Below, piece after piece: positions 25,698 to 34,052 of a DNA stretch of 37,736 bases. Source of the stretch: Draconibacterium orientale (GTDB taxonomy: Bacteria > Bacteroidota > Bacteroidia > Bacteroidales > UBA12170). Position 1 is the first letter of the stretch, and the number at the start of each line of letters is the position of its first letter. The notes beneath the pieces were generated by a model, which made no database searches, had not been told where the DNA came from, and saw only the letters and a list, made by a program, of their open reading frames with translations. The DNA is taken from positions 1 through 37,736 of the forward strand of contig DYSK01000003.1 of the NCBI GenBank assembly GCA_020718315.1, given 5' to 3'. A program made the translations under genes and the position numbers.

Positions 25698-27198
25698 TCG
25701 ATTGATACTTTTCAACATCAAAAGCTTCTAAGAAAGCAATGCTCTTTTCAATCTCACCGTGCATCACCTTGTCGGCAAGGATAAATTCTACTTTATCGCG
25801 ATACAAAGCCACAAAGGATTCTATTTTTTGAGACGATCTTAACGGTCGGCGAAATTCCAATGCCTGAGCTGCATTGAACAGTTCTATCGCTAAAATACGC
25901 TTCAAATTTTCCATGATTTTATAGGCTTTAGTAGCCGCATTTGCACCCATACTCACATGATCTTCTTGGTCTTGGGACGAACTGATACTGTCGACCGAAG
26001 CAGGAGTAGCAAGCTGTTTGTTTTGGCTTACAATGGAGGCGGCCGTATATTGCGGAATCATAAATCCGCTATTTAAACCGGGCTCGTGGACAAGAAAAGA
26101 CGGTAATCCGCGCTTTCCCGAAATTAAACGGTAAATTCTGCGCTCGGAAATATTTCCCAATTCGGCCAACGAAATGCTCAAAAAATCGAGCGAAATGGCC
26201 AAAGGTTGTCCATGAAAATTTCCAGCCGAGATGATTAAGTCTTCATCCGGAAAAATATTAGGATTATCAGTGGCCGAGTTTATCTCCGTTTCAAAAACAC
26301 TTTGAACGTACGCTATGGCGTCTTGTGAAGCTCCATGAACTTGAGGAATGCATCGAAACGAATAGGGATCCTGTACATGAACTTTTTGTTGTTGAATAAT
26401 TTGACTTCCATCCAAAATAGACCGAATTGTTTTTGCGGTATCTATTTGGCCTTTATGCGGACGGATTTCATGCACCCTTGGATGAAATGGCTCAATGCGC
26501 CCATCATAGGCATCTAAAGAGATGGCACTAATCAAATTGGCCAAAAAATTGTATTTTTTTGCTTCAATAAGAAGATAAGCTCCATACGCTGCCATAAACT
26601 GTGTTCCATTCAGCAAGGCAAGTCCCTCTTTGGATTGCAATGTGATAGGTTCCCAAGCAAATTTTTTATTAATCGCTTCCGCCTCACACAACACTTCTTT
26701 ATAGTACACTTTTCCTAATCCAATCAATGGCAATGCCAAATGTGCCAGTGGGGCCAAATCGCCACTGGCTCCAAGACTTCCTAATTGAAATATTTGAGGC
26801 AGAATATTTTCGTTGTAGAAAGAAACCAAACGCTCCACAGTTGTCAGTTGCACTCCTGAATTTCCATACGACAAGCTTTGTATTTTTAGCAAGAGCATGA
26901 GCTTTACCACATCCAGCGGAACTTCATCTCCCAATCCGCAAGCATGCGACATTACAAGATTTCTTTGGAGCGTATTTAGATCGGATTTGGATATTGACTT
27001 ATCGTAGAGCGACCCAAAACCCGTATTGATGCCATAGATCGGTTCATCACTTAGTGCTATTTTTTCATCTAAGTATTTTCGGCATTTGCTGATTCGCTGC
27101 TTTGTTTCGGCGGCGAGTTCCAACTTGAAATTTTCTTGGAGAATGACTTTTAGCTTGTCAATATTTAGGGGTTTATCAGAGATAAAATGAATGTTCAT
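25690..27198 (-). CDS. hutH: Histidine ammonia-lyase
   Basis: This 502-residue cytoplasmic enzyme converts L-histidine to urocanate and ammonia. The Ala144-Ser145-Gly146 tripeptide in GSLGASGDLAPLAHL forms the MIO cofactor. YGINTGFGSLYD carries the catalytic Tyr55, and LVMSHACG has the Ser-His pair of histidine rather than tyrosine lyases. SSQDQEDHVSMG supplies the Glu seen in true histidine lyases, where phenylalanine lyases differ. Length is normal. No hutU, hutI or hutG lies in the window, so it is separated from the rest of the pathway. A terminator at 27262-27293 isolates it from the upstream kinase gene, so it should have its own promoter between 27198 and 27262, though no clean TAnnTTTG is visible. 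Confidence 0.93.
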   Translation of the reverse strand: MNIHFISDKPLNIDKLKVILQENFKLELAAETKQRISKCRKYLDEKIALSDEPIYGINTGFGSLYDKSISKSDLNTLQRNLVMSHACGLGDEVPLDVVKLMLLLKIQSLSYGNSGVQLTTVERLVSFYNENILPQIFQLGSLGASGDLAPLAHLALPLIGLGKVYYKEVLCEAEAINKKFAWEPITLQSKEGLALLNGTQFMAAYGAYLLIEAKKYNFLANLISAISLDAYDGRIEPFHPRVHEIRPHKGQIDTAKTIRSILDGSQIIQQQKVHVQDPYSFRCIPQVHGASQDAIAYVQSVFETEINSATDNPNIFPDEDLIISAGNFHGQPLAISLDFLSISLAELGNISERRIYRLISGKRGLPSFLVHEPGLNSGFMIPQYTAASIVSQNKQLATPASVDSISSSQDQEDHVSMGANAATKAYKIMENLKRILAIELFNAAQALEFRRPLRSSQKIESFVALYRDKVEFILADKVMHGEIEKSIAFLEAFDVEKYQSII

Positions 27199-27261
27199 GG
27201 GCTTATATTTGATTTGGTAAAATTACAAATAGAATAAGAACAAAAAGAATTTCACTAATAT

Positions 27262-27293
27262 TTAAAATAAAAAGGGAAGCATTTGCTCCCCTT
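27262..27293 (-). terminator. Rho-independent terminator of the wza/wzc-type operon
   Basis: On the reverse strand AAGGGGAGC, a 4-nt loop and GCTTCCCTT form a 9-bp stem (one G-U pair; 27293-27272) followed by TTTTTATTTT. It begins six bases after the tyrosine-kinase stop codon. Confidence 0.82.
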
Positions 27294-27298
27294 AAATT

Positions 27299-29779
27299 TT
27301 ATGATTTTTGAAATACACGTTTTAGCAACGACGGCTTTTCTATGTCTTTATCATCCGAATAGTAGCCATATCCGTATCCATATCCGTAGCCATATCCGTA
27401 GCCATAACCATAACCATAACCGTAGCCATAACCATAACCGTAGCCGTAGGCATTTCTCGACAAGCGAACGTCGTTGATTAAAATGTTCACATTTGGTATT
27501 TTGCGTTTTTCAATGTCATTGATAATGGATGCAAACACTTTTTTATGGGTGAAATTTTGGCGGACAATAAATAAATTCACATCTGCATATTTCATCAAAA
27601 GGAAAGCGTCGGTAACCAATCCAACAGGAGGAGTATCAATAATTATATAGTCGTATAGCTCTTTTACTTTAGCAAACAACTCGGCAGTTTTGCTCGAAGC
27701 AATTAGCTCGGCCGGATTTGGAGGAACCGGACCGCCCATAATGATATCCAAATTTTCGATGGTTGAGGTTTGGATGATATCTTCGAGCGAGCTCTTGTTG
27801 ATTAAGTAAGAGGAAATTCCTTCTGTGTTCGACAATCCGAAGTCTTGATATATTTTCGGTTTGCGTAAGTCAAAACCAAAGAGCAATGTTTTTTTGCCAT
27901 ACATAGCGTATATGCTGGCCAAATTTATAGAAGTATATGTTTTTCCGGCTCCTACCATATCCGAAGTAATCAGAATAGTTTGTTGGTCTTTGCCTTGTGC
28001 CAGGTATTGCAAATTGGTTCTGATAGAGCGGAATGATTCGGCAATAGACGATTTTGGGGAAGTTGCCACCACAATTTTTGATTCTTTGTTGCTGTGAATG
28101 GTATGCCCAATAATCGGCAAATTAGTCACCGATTCCACGTCTTTGCGTTCAATAATTTTATCGTTTAGCATATCCTTTCCCATAATATAGCCGATAGGAA
28201 GGACAGCTCCCAAAACGAGGGCGATTAGATAATTCAACGATTTTTTTGGATAAACAGGCGATCCGGCTGCGTCAAGTCTTGCCTGATCAACAATTTCATT
28301 GTTCGGCTGATTCGAAGCGGCTGTAATTTGGGCTTCGGAACGCTTTTTGATCAAAAACTCATACATGGTATTGCTCAATTTAAAATTGCGCTCCATATTG
28401 AAAAGCATCCTTTGAGTAATTGGCAATTTATTTATTTCTATCGCCAATACCTGAATGCGCTCGTCTATATCTTTCAGCGAAATATTCGAAGTCTTGATAA
28501 TGTTATCAATATTTTCGAGCATGGCTCGCTTTTGATTATTTATTTTGAGATCAAGCTCAATGAGAGATGGGTTTTTTTCGGTAGTCCTATACAGAAGCGA
28601 AAGCCGTTCGTCGTAAAGTTTGCTCAAATTACTTACAAATCCGCTAATTACCGGATCGTTGATTCCCAATGCCGTAGGAACAATGATATCGTCGATATTG
28701 TCTTGGGCTTTAAGGATGTAGTCGCGCAAATTTCGATAGTATTTGTCGCTCAACATCAACTCCGCTTTCTTTCCTGTAAGTTCTTTCATCGACTCAAAGG
28801 TCTGCTGAGATTGATAGTCGATATTCATTACTTCGTTTGTGGCTCTAAATTCTTGCAAATTTTGCTGTGCCGAATCCAAGCTTAAGCTGATATTCATCAA
28901 TTGGCTGTCGATAAACTCAATCGTTTTAAGAGAGATTTGATTTTTCTTGTACAAATCGTTCGACAAATAAACTTCGGTAAGCTTGTTCAAAAAATCGACT
29001 GATTTTTCGATATTATTGCCTTTCAGTTTTATTTCCAGAATGGACGACTCTTTGTTGATTGGCTCAATTTCAAAACCCTTGTATTTTGAAACAACACCCG
29101 TGATGCTGTTGAACACAAAATACATGCGCTGATCCAAGTCTGTTTTGGCGTCGAATTTGTCGCTCAACTCAATCCTGAACTTATAATGTTCGGTTTCTAT
29201 GTTCTCACCAAAAAAATGCTCTTCGTTGAGTTTTATTTGTTTCAGACCTTCACCTTCAATTTTTTTATCAAGATAATAATCGTAGAGGTCTATATTTTCG
29301 CCTTCTGCACTCAGATTAAAAGTAGTGGAAGAAAGGATGTTGATATTGAAATTGAGGGTAAGTGGTTGAGGATGTTTTGTTTCGTAAACAACCAGAAACG
29401 GGGATTCCTTATACAGTTCTTTTGAAATAAAATTTTCTTCGCCAAAATAGGAGACTTCAAAAGGGAGTTCTTTGACGGCAATATAGGCCAACCGATACGA
29501 TTTCAATTTCCCAATTTCGTTTTCTATATTCTGCAAATTGTTTCTAAAACCAAAGCCCAACAACATTTGCGGGTCGGCAGTATTTTTGTCTTCAACCAAT
29601 ACAGTTGTCGAAACTTCATAAATAGGTTTGGTGTATTTATTGAAGAGGAAGGCGATTATCAAAGCAATGAAAATAGTGAGAACAAAGAAATACCAATGTC
29701 TATAAAATTTAAAGAACAATGCTTTGTAGTCAATAGCTTCTTCTTGATAGATATCTTGCGGATTAAAATTTTCGTTCAC
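27299..29779 (-). CDS. Wzc-like polysaccharide chain-length regulator and tyrosine autokinase
   Basis: This 826-residue inner-membrane protein has a cytoplasmic start, helix 1 near 30-50 (YFFVLTIFIALIIAFLF), and a Wzz periplasmic domain with a long coiled coil (about 260-480). A GNVR-like segment and helix 2 near 515-535 follow. The C-terminal BY-kinase domain shows Walker A SDMVGAGKTYTS (about 604), Walker A' LLFGFDLRKPKIY, and Walker B YDYIIIDTPPVGLV (about 710). The tail (778-807) is 14 Tyr-Gly pairs plus Tyr-Tyr, in place of the usual cluster of a few tyrosines. Wzc proteins control capsule or exopolysaccharide polymerisation by cycling Tyr phosphorylation. The gene follows the Wza-like lipoprotein gene by 14 bp, and together they form the core of an export machine. 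No glycosyltransferase cluster is adjacent. Confidence 0.93.
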   Translation of the reverse strand: MNENFNPQDIYQEEAIDYKALFFKFYRHWYFFVLTIFIALIIAFLFNKYTKPIYEVSTTVLVEDKNTADPQMLLGFGFRNNLQNIENEIGKLKSYRLAYIAVKELPFEVSYFGEENFISKELYKESPFLVVYETKHPQPLTLNFNINILSSTTFNLSAEGENIDLYDYYLDKKIEGEGLKQIKLNEEHFFGENIETEHYKFRIELSDKFDAKTDLDQRMYFVFNSITGVVSKYKGFEIEPINKESSILEIKLKGNNIEKSVDFLNKLTEVYLSNDLYKKNQISLKTIEFIDSQLMNISLSLDSAQQNLQEFRATNEVMNIDYQSQQTFESMKELTGKKAELMLSDKYYRNLRDYILKAQDNIDDIIVPTALGINDPVISGFVSNLSKLYDERLSLLYRTTEKNPSLIELDLKINNQKRAMLENIDNIIKTSNISLKDIDERIQVLAIEINKLPITQRMLFNMERNFKLSNTMYEFLIKKRSEAQITAASNQPNNEIVDQARLDAAGSPVYPKKSLNYLIALVLGAVLPIGYIMGKDMLNDKIIERKDVESVTNLPIIGHTIHSNKESKIVVATSPKSSIAESFRSIRTNLQYLAQGKDQQTILITSDMVGAGKTYTSINLASIYAMYGKKTLLFGFDLRKPKIYQDFGLSNTEGISSYLINKSSLEDIIQTSTIENLDIIMGGPVPPNPAELIASSKTAELFAKVKELYDYIIIDTPPVGLVTDAFLLMKYADVNLFIVRQNFTHKKVFASIINDIEKRKIPNVNILINDVRLSRNAYGYGYGYGYGYGYGYGYGYGYGYGYGYGYYSDDKDIEKPSLLKRVFQKS
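27359..27448 (-). repeat. In-frame hexanucleotide repeat encoding (Tyr-Gly)14-Tyr-Tyr
   Basis: Ninety bases of near-tandem six-base units (on the + strand mostly CCATAT, CCGTAG and CCATAA variants) encode 16 tyrosines and 14 glycines in the kinase tail. Every unit is six bases, so slippage by whole units changes the tyrosine number without changing frame. Codons vary between units (GCC/TCC/ACC and ATA/GTA on the + strand), so the tract is partly diverged. Confidence 0.9.
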
Positions 29780-29793
29780 AGCTTAAGGGGGAT

Positions 29794-30588
29794 TTATTTT
29801 CGTAAAAAAGTAATGATCAAGATAACACTCGAAATTGTTGAAAACAAAAGCGAGTATGGAAAGGTTGCAAACCCATATTGTTTGCTGGGTAAGGGTTCGA
29901 TATAAATTACATCGTTCGGCTTGAGATAGAAGTAGGGCGATTCTAGTATGCTTTGAGAAGTTAAATCGAGCAGTATCATTTGATGACCCGTGCCGGTAGA
30001 ACGCAAAAGTTTCACTGCTTTTTTATTGGCGTAATCGGATACATCGCCTGCCAATGCAATGGCTTCGAAAAGATTTATCTTATCTTGGTAAATTTTATAT
30101 TCGCCCGGATTCCTAACTTCGCCAACGAAAGTGATATTGAAATTTACCAATTTTACAACAACCGTAGTTTCTTTTAAATAGACATCAACGGCAGCTTGAA
30201 TTTTCTCAACGGCTTCTTGTTGGGTCAGTCCTACAAGTGTTATCTTTCCTATCAAAGGGAAATTAATTTCGCCGTTTTGATCTATGGTATAACTATTCAA
30301 GTAAATACTGGCATCGTTGTAAGAAGTCGTCGTTCTATTTCCCGACGACGAATTGAACATTTCATTCGACTTTTCATCCAAACTTCGGATATTAATATAA
30401 GCGTTATCGCCATAATTAAATCGATAATCCAAAATTTTAGAATGTGTAAATTCGCTTTTATTCAGTTCATTCGGCGAACTTGGCTGCAAATATTTAATTT
30501 CTTTCTGCGAAATGCAGGACGAAAAAAACAAACCAATGGCCAAGAAACCAAAGGCTGTTTTGGAAAGAGCATATTTTATTTTTGTCAT
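29794..30588 (-). CDS. Wza-like polysaccharide export outer-membrane lipoprotein
   Basis: This 264-residue predicted lipoprotein has a leader of about 24 residues ending IGLFFSSC with the lipidated Cys. A Poly_export domain follows (YRFNYGDNAYINIRSLDEKS, then IDQNGEINFPLIGKITLVGL). An SLBB-type beta-grasp domain (about 145-200) contains ITFVGEVRNPGEYKIYQDK and INLFEAIALAGDV. A C-terminal hydrophobic segment (FPYSLLFSTISSVILIITFLRK) probably spans the outer membrane, as in Wza where a helix lines the pore. It forms the outer-membrane channel for capsule or exopolysaccharide export, working with the Wzc-like kinase encoded immediately downstream. Promoter at 30708-30738. Confidence 0.92.
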   Translation of the reverse strand: MTKIKYALSKTAFGFLAIGLFFSSCISQKEIKYLQPSSPNELNKSEFTHSKILDYRFNYGDNAYINIRSLDEKSNEMFNSSSGNRTTTSYNDASIYLNSYTIDQNGEINFPLIGKITLVGLTQQEAVEKIQAAVDVYLKETTVVVKLVNFNITFVGEVRNPGEYKIYQDKINLFEAIALAGDVSDYANKKAVKLLRSTGTGHQMILLDLTSQSILESPYFYLKPNDVIYIEPLPSKQYGFATFPYSLLFSTISSVILIITFLRK

Positions 30589-30914
30589 GATTCGGGTTTT
30601 CTTTGGCGTTCAATTTTGTAGAGGCACATCTTTTTGTATTCTTTTCTTGGCGCATCAAATGAAACAATTCTTTGAAAACAACCAATTTAACTTTATAATA
30701 TTGCTAGCAAAAATAAGCTATTTTCCTTCAATCGCAAATTAAGATTCCTCAATTGAAAGAAAAGCCGTAAAAGAACTTCGATACGAACGATTCAAGGCTA
30801 AAATTTGTTTTTATTGTCTAAATTTAAATGAGTTTATCAAAACGATCATCAGATTCATTTATTTTTATTAACTTGTACTGTCTTAACGGTTATTTTATTC
30901 AATAATTAGATCTC
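30589..30914. other. Divergent intergenic region upstream of the wza-like and zinc-ribbon genes
   Basis: This 326-bp AT-rich spacer has a strong reverse-strand promoter match (30708-30738). On the + strand, TAACTTGT (near 30870) is a one-mismatch -7 box for the zinc-ribbon gene. I see no RNA gene or repeat. Confidence 0.6.
30708..30738 (-). promoter_or_regulatory. Promoter for the polysaccharide-export pair
   Basis: Reverse strand: TTTG at 30738-30735, exactly 19 nt, then TATTTTTG at 30715-30708, a perfect TTTG-N19-TAnnTTTG. The leader to the Wza-like start at 30588 would be about 113 nt. Confidence 0.68.
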
Positions 30915-31277
30915 ATGGAACGCCACTGTTTGTTTTGCAATGAATCTCTGATGGGCAGGGTCGACAAAAAATTTTGTTCCGACCAATGCCGAAACGCCTA
31001 TAATAACGAAAAGAAAGCCGGAAAAGATCAATATGTTCGGCAGGTGAATGCAATTCTGCGCAAGAATAGAGATCTACTCGAAAGTGCTTGTGGTACAGAA
31101 ACCAAAATAGTTGTCAACGCGCAAATTCTAAATAGGCGAGGATTTAATTACGCCTATTTTACCACGTCACTGACAACCAGCAAGGGACACATTTATCTTT
31201 TTTGCTACGAATATGGCTATCTCAAATTGGGTAACGATAAAATCATGATTGTGAAACGACAGAATCTGGAACTTTAA
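30915..31277 (+). CDS. Small zinc-ribbon protein of unknown function
   Basis: This 120-residue protein starts with a four-cysteine zinc knuckle: Cys5-x2-Cys8 and Cys21-x3-Cys25 (HCLFCNESL, then KKFCSDQCRNAYNNEKKAG). The FCSDxCRNAYNN pattern is common in Bacteroidota hypothetical proteins. A helical linker (about 40-60) and a basic/aromatic C-terminal part (residues 65-120, with GHIYLFCYEYGYLKLGNDKIM) follow. It is cytoplasmic, with no helices or leader. I do not recognise a specific function; nucleic-acid or protein binding is a guess from the knuckle. It stands before queA with 159 bp between, in which queA has its own promoter. Confidence 0.72.
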   Translation: MERHCLFCNESLMGRVDKKFCSDQCRNAYNNEKKAGKDQYVRQVNAILRKNRDLLESACGTETKIVVNAQILNRRGFNYAYFTTSLTTSKGHIYLFCYEYGYLKLGNDKIMIVKRQNLEL

Positions 31278-31324
31278 ACATTTTTGAAGAAGAATGGAAC
31301 AAGTTAAAAATAAAACAATTAAGT

Positions 31325-31356
31325 CTTGACAAGCGCCATAAAAAACATTACTTTTG
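31325..31356 (+). promoter_or_regulatory. Promoter for queA
   Basis: CTTG at 31325-31328, 20 nt, then TACTTTTG at 31349-31356, an exact TAnnTTTG. The leader to ATG 31437 is about 75 nt; I saw no preQ1-riboswitch-like element in it. Confidence 0.62.
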
Positions 31357-31436
31357 CACCCCGTTTTGTAGATTGTCTATTAGAGTACAAAAGGAGTACA
31401 GAAAGAAACAAAGTGTTTTTAATATAAAAGCCTTAC

Positions 31437-32483
31437 ATGAAACTATCAAAATTCAAGTTTAAATTACCCGACGAATTAATTGCAAATTACCCAACAGAAA
31501 ATCGCGACGAATCAAGATTAATGGTTTTGAATCGTGCTACTCAACAAATTGAACATCGCAACTTTAAAGATATTCTCGATTATTTTGGCGATGGTGATGT
31601 GTTTACTTTGAACAATACCAAAGTTTTTCCGGCTCGTCTGTATGGCGAAAAAGAAAAAACAGGCGCAAAAATTGAAGTGTTTTTGCTACGCGAATTGAAT
31701 CGCGAATCTCGCTTGTGGGATGTGTTGGTTGATCCTGCACGTAAAATTCGAATTGGAAATAAACTCTATTTTGGTAATGACGAATTGGTGGCAGAAGTAA
31801 TCGACAATACCACCTCAAGAGGTCGTACATTGCGCTTTTTATTTGATGGATCGTACGAAGATTTCAAAAAAACATTGAAACATCTTGGCGAAACACCTTT
31901 GCCAAAGATTCATACGCGTCCAATAGAACCGCTGGACGAAGAGCGTTATCAAACCATTTTTGCAAAACACGAAGGTGCTGTTGTGGCGCCAACTGCCGGA
32001 TTGCATTTTAGCCGAGAACTACTGAAACGATTGGAATTACAAGGTGTAAATTTTGCCGAAATCACGCTTCATGCTGGCTTAGGAAATTTCCGAACCATCG
32101 AGGTGGAAGATTTGACCAAACATAAAATGGATTCCGAAGAGCTTTACATTAGCCAAGAAGCTTCGGATATTGTAAATAAGTCGATTGACGGAAAACGCAA
32201 GGTTTGTGCAGTAGGAACTACTGTAATGAAAGCAATGGAATCGTCCACATCTATTTCCGGGCATCTAAAACCATTTGATGGATGGACCAATCGCTTTGTT
32301 TTCCCTCCATACGATTTTAGAATTGCCAATGCAATGGTAACAAATTTTCATTTGCCTTATTCGTCTATGTTGATGATGGTAGCGGCTTTTGGAGGATATG
32401 ATTTTGTGATGAAAGCCTACAAAGAAGCCGTTGATAAAAAATACCGCTTCTTCACTTATGGCGACGCCATGCTGATTTTGTAA
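31437..32483 (+). CDS. queA: S-adenosylmethionine:tRNA ribosyltransferase-isomerase QueA
   Basis: This 348-residue enzyme moves the ribosyl part of SAM to preQ1 in tRNA to make epoxyqueuosine. It starts MKLSKFKFKLPDELIANYPT. It has ENRDESRLMVLNR, FTLNNTKVFPARLYGEKEK, and GETPLPKIHTRPIEPLDEER followed by YQTIFAKHEGAVVAPTAGLH (about 165-190). VGTTVMKAMES and MVTNFHLPYSSMLMMVAAF (about 300-318) are the final signatures. Length is normal. In many Bacteroidota queA lies next to truB; here it is a single gene with its own promoter and terminator. Confidence 0.97.
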   Translation: MKLSKFKFKLPDELIANYPTENRDESRLMVLNRATQQIEHRNFKDILDYFGDGDVFTLNNTKVFPARLYGEKEKTGAKIEVFLLRELNRESRLWDVLVDPARKIRIGNKLYFGNDELVAEVIDNTTSRGRTLRFLFDGSYEDFKKTLKHLGETPLPKIHTRPIEPLDEERYQTIFAKHEGAVVAPTAGLHFSRELLKRLELQGVNFAEITLHAGLGNFRTIEVEDLTKHKMDSEELYISQEASDIVNKSIDGKRKVCAVGTTVMKAMESSTSISGHLKPFDGWTNRFVFPPYDFRIANAMVTNFHLPYSSMLMMVAAFGGYDFVMKAYKEAVDKKYRFFTYGDAMLIL

Positions 32484-32502
32484 AGAGAATTAAACTTTTT
32501 GA

Positions 32503-32538
32503 AAAGACTGCTTTTGTACGAAGCGGTCTTTTTTTTTG
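32503..32538 (+). terminator. Rho-independent terminator of queA
   Basis: AAAGACTGCTT (32503-32513) pairs with AAGCGGTCTTT (32521-32531), 11 bp with one U-G pair and a 7-nt loop, and continues into a run of eight more T to about 32538. It lies 20 bp after the queA stop. Confidence 0.88.
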
Positions 32539-32630
32539 ATTATCGAAAAGTCGCCAATTTTATTTGAAACAAATTATCCAGTTATTTCAATCTACCGGAA
32601 CGAAAAAATACTTACTGTTTGCTGACTTGG

Positions 32631-32671
32631 AAAAAAACAAAGAAACCGCAGCAGGGGATGCGCGGTTTCTT
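32631..32671 (-). terminator. Orphan reverse-strand terminator
   Basis: Perfect 10-bp stem (AAGAAACCGC at 32640-32649 with 32662-32671) and a 12-nt loop. On the reverse strand the hairpin is followed by TGTTTTTTT; on the + strand what follows is not T-rich. It lies about 360 bp beyond the pheS stop, so it ends either a very long pheS transcript or an unknown reverse-strand RNA. Confidence 0.65.
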
Positions 32672-33028
32672 CAGCATATAAACACATTTAACCAAATAAA
32701 AAAATATGAAAAAAACTACAACTTAAACAGTTATGTCTTTCCTTATTTAGACGCTGTAAAAATAAGCCTATTTCAGCCTCATTGCAAGTTTTTAACATAA
32801 TTTATATTTAGGATACCGAATACCCAGATAAATTTATTTACATGAGACCTGAATCATCTGAAAAACAATTGTATATGCTAAAAATGGAAACAGACTCCAC
32901 GGAACTTATTTGTTAAAAACTCGGTCTAAAAATCATAAACGAAAGGCGTTTTTACAAAATGAATCATTCGGAAAAAGCACAAATCGTCGTATTTTTCATT
33001 TTGCTGTCAAAAACAAAGAAAACGAATT

Positions 33029-34048
33029 TTAGATTGCGCTTTCAAATTGTTGTAAAAAGCGCAGATCGTTTTCGAAAAACAAACGCAAATCTTTGATTTG
33101 ATATTTGAGCATAGTAATGCGTTCTATTCCCATACCAAAAGCAAAACCAGTGTATTTTTCGGCGTCAATTCCGGCATTGGTCAATACGTTCGGATCAACC
33201 ATGCCGCAGCCAAGAATTTCTACCCAGCCGGTATATTTACAAATATTACAGCCTTTTCCACCGCAAATATGGCAGGAAATATCCATTTCGGCCGAGGGCT
33301 CGGTAAAAGGAAAATAGGAAGGGCGCAAACGAATGCCGGTATTCTCTCCGAACATTTCTTTCGCAAAATACATCAATGTTTGTTTTAAATCGGCAAAACT
33401 CACGTTTTCGTCGATATACAAGCCCTCTACTTGGTGGAAAATGCAATGAGCGCGCGCCGAGATGGCTTCGTTGCGAAAAACTCTTCCTGGAAAAATACTA
33501 CGAATAGGCGCTTGATTATTTTCCATTACCCTTACTTGAACGGATGAGGTATGTGTGCGCAAAGCGATATCGGGCGATTTTTCGATAAAAAATGTATCTT
33601 GCATATCTCGCGCAGGATGTTCTTCCGGAAAATTAAGGGCGGTAAAGTTGTGCCAATCGTCCTCTATTTCAGGTCCTTCTTCAACTGTAAAACCAATTCG
33701 GGCAAAAATTTCGATAATTTCATTTCGAACCAAAGACAAAGGATGTCTGGTTCCTATTTCTTTGCTAACAGGCAGACTTAAATCGTTGCTCGATTCGATG
33801 TGCTGAATCAGATTTTCAATCAAATCTTTTGCTTCATCTATTTTCGTTGTTACGGCCTGTTTGAGGTCGTTCAGCAAAACACCCATTTCTTTTCGATCAG
33901 CAGCAGCCACCTTCTTAAAATCGGCAAAAAGTGCAGGAATAATTCCCTTTTTTCCTAAATATTGGATGCGAAAAGATTCTAAATCGTCCATTTTTTCGAA
34001 CGAAACGGATTTGATTTTTTCGATATAGCTTAGAACTTGTTCTTTCAT
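33029..34048 (-). CDS. pheS: Phenylalanyl-tRNA synthetase alpha subunit
   Basis: This 339-residue class II synthetase subunit charges tRNA-Phe together with PheT (not in the window). It has an N-terminal coiled coil (about 1-85) with FRIQYLGKKGIIPAL, then motif 2 FPGRVFRNEAISARAHCIFH around 185-204. The zinc-ribbon-like insertion CHICGGKGCNICKYTGW (about 256-272) is typical of Bacteroidota PheS. Motif 3 FAFGMGIERITMLKYQI is near the end. The start is ATG 34048; the TTG at 34063 would overlap the upstream gene's stop. It is the last gene of the greA operon, beginning four bases after the PPIase stop. Confidence 0.97.
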   Translation of the reverse strand: MKEQVLSYIEKIKSVSFEKMDDLESFRIQYLGKKGIIPALFADFKKVAAADRKEMGVLLNDLKQAVTTKIDEAKDLIENLIQHIESSNDLSLPVSKEIGTRHPLSLVRNEIIEIFARIGFTVEEGPEIEDDWHNFTALNFPEEHPARDMQDTFFIEKSPDIALRTHTSSVQVRVMENNQAPIRSIFPGRVFRNEAISARAHCIFHQVEGLYIDENVSFADLKQTLMYFAKEMFGENTGIRLRPSYFPFTEPSAEMDISCHICGGKGCNICKYTGWVEILGCGMVDPNVLTNAGIDAEKYTGFAFGMGIERITMLKYQIKDLRLFFENDLRFLQQFESAI

Positions 34049-34052
34049 GGTG

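Larger units (their letters stand above)
32484..33028. other. 545-bp region without a confident gene between queA and pheS
   Basis: It begins with the queA terminator and contains a second hairpin reading on the reverse strand (32631-32671). Between the hairpin and the pheS stop there are about 360 bp that I cannot assign. The only candidate ORFs (78 codons from 32564; 24 codons from 32842) have no domain signal. The region is very AT-rich and could be a long 3' UTR, an unidentified small RNA or degraded sequence. Confidence 0.5.

Noticed and set aside
25690..27198. Tyrosine or phenylalanine ammonia-lyase of a pigment pathway
   Set aside because: The Ser-His pair in LVMSHACG and the Glu in QEDHVSM are histidine-lyase features, and no pigment genes are nearby.
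27359..27448. Possible CRISPR array or regulatory iterons
   Set aside because: Units are only six bases with no spacers and lie inside a coding region that keeps a clean Tyr-Gly pattern.
27283..27477. His/Asn/Arg/Ser-rich + strand ORF
   Set aside because: It is the antisense reading of the Tyr-Gly repeat; its composition follows from the hexamer units.
32564..32800. 78-codon + strand ORF after queA
   Set aside because: It runs through the orphan terminator hairpin and shows no domain, leader or coding-like composition.
32842..32916. 24-codon ORF MRPESSEKQLYMLK...
   Set aside because: Too short, with no promoter or similarity that I can recognise; left inside the unassigned region.
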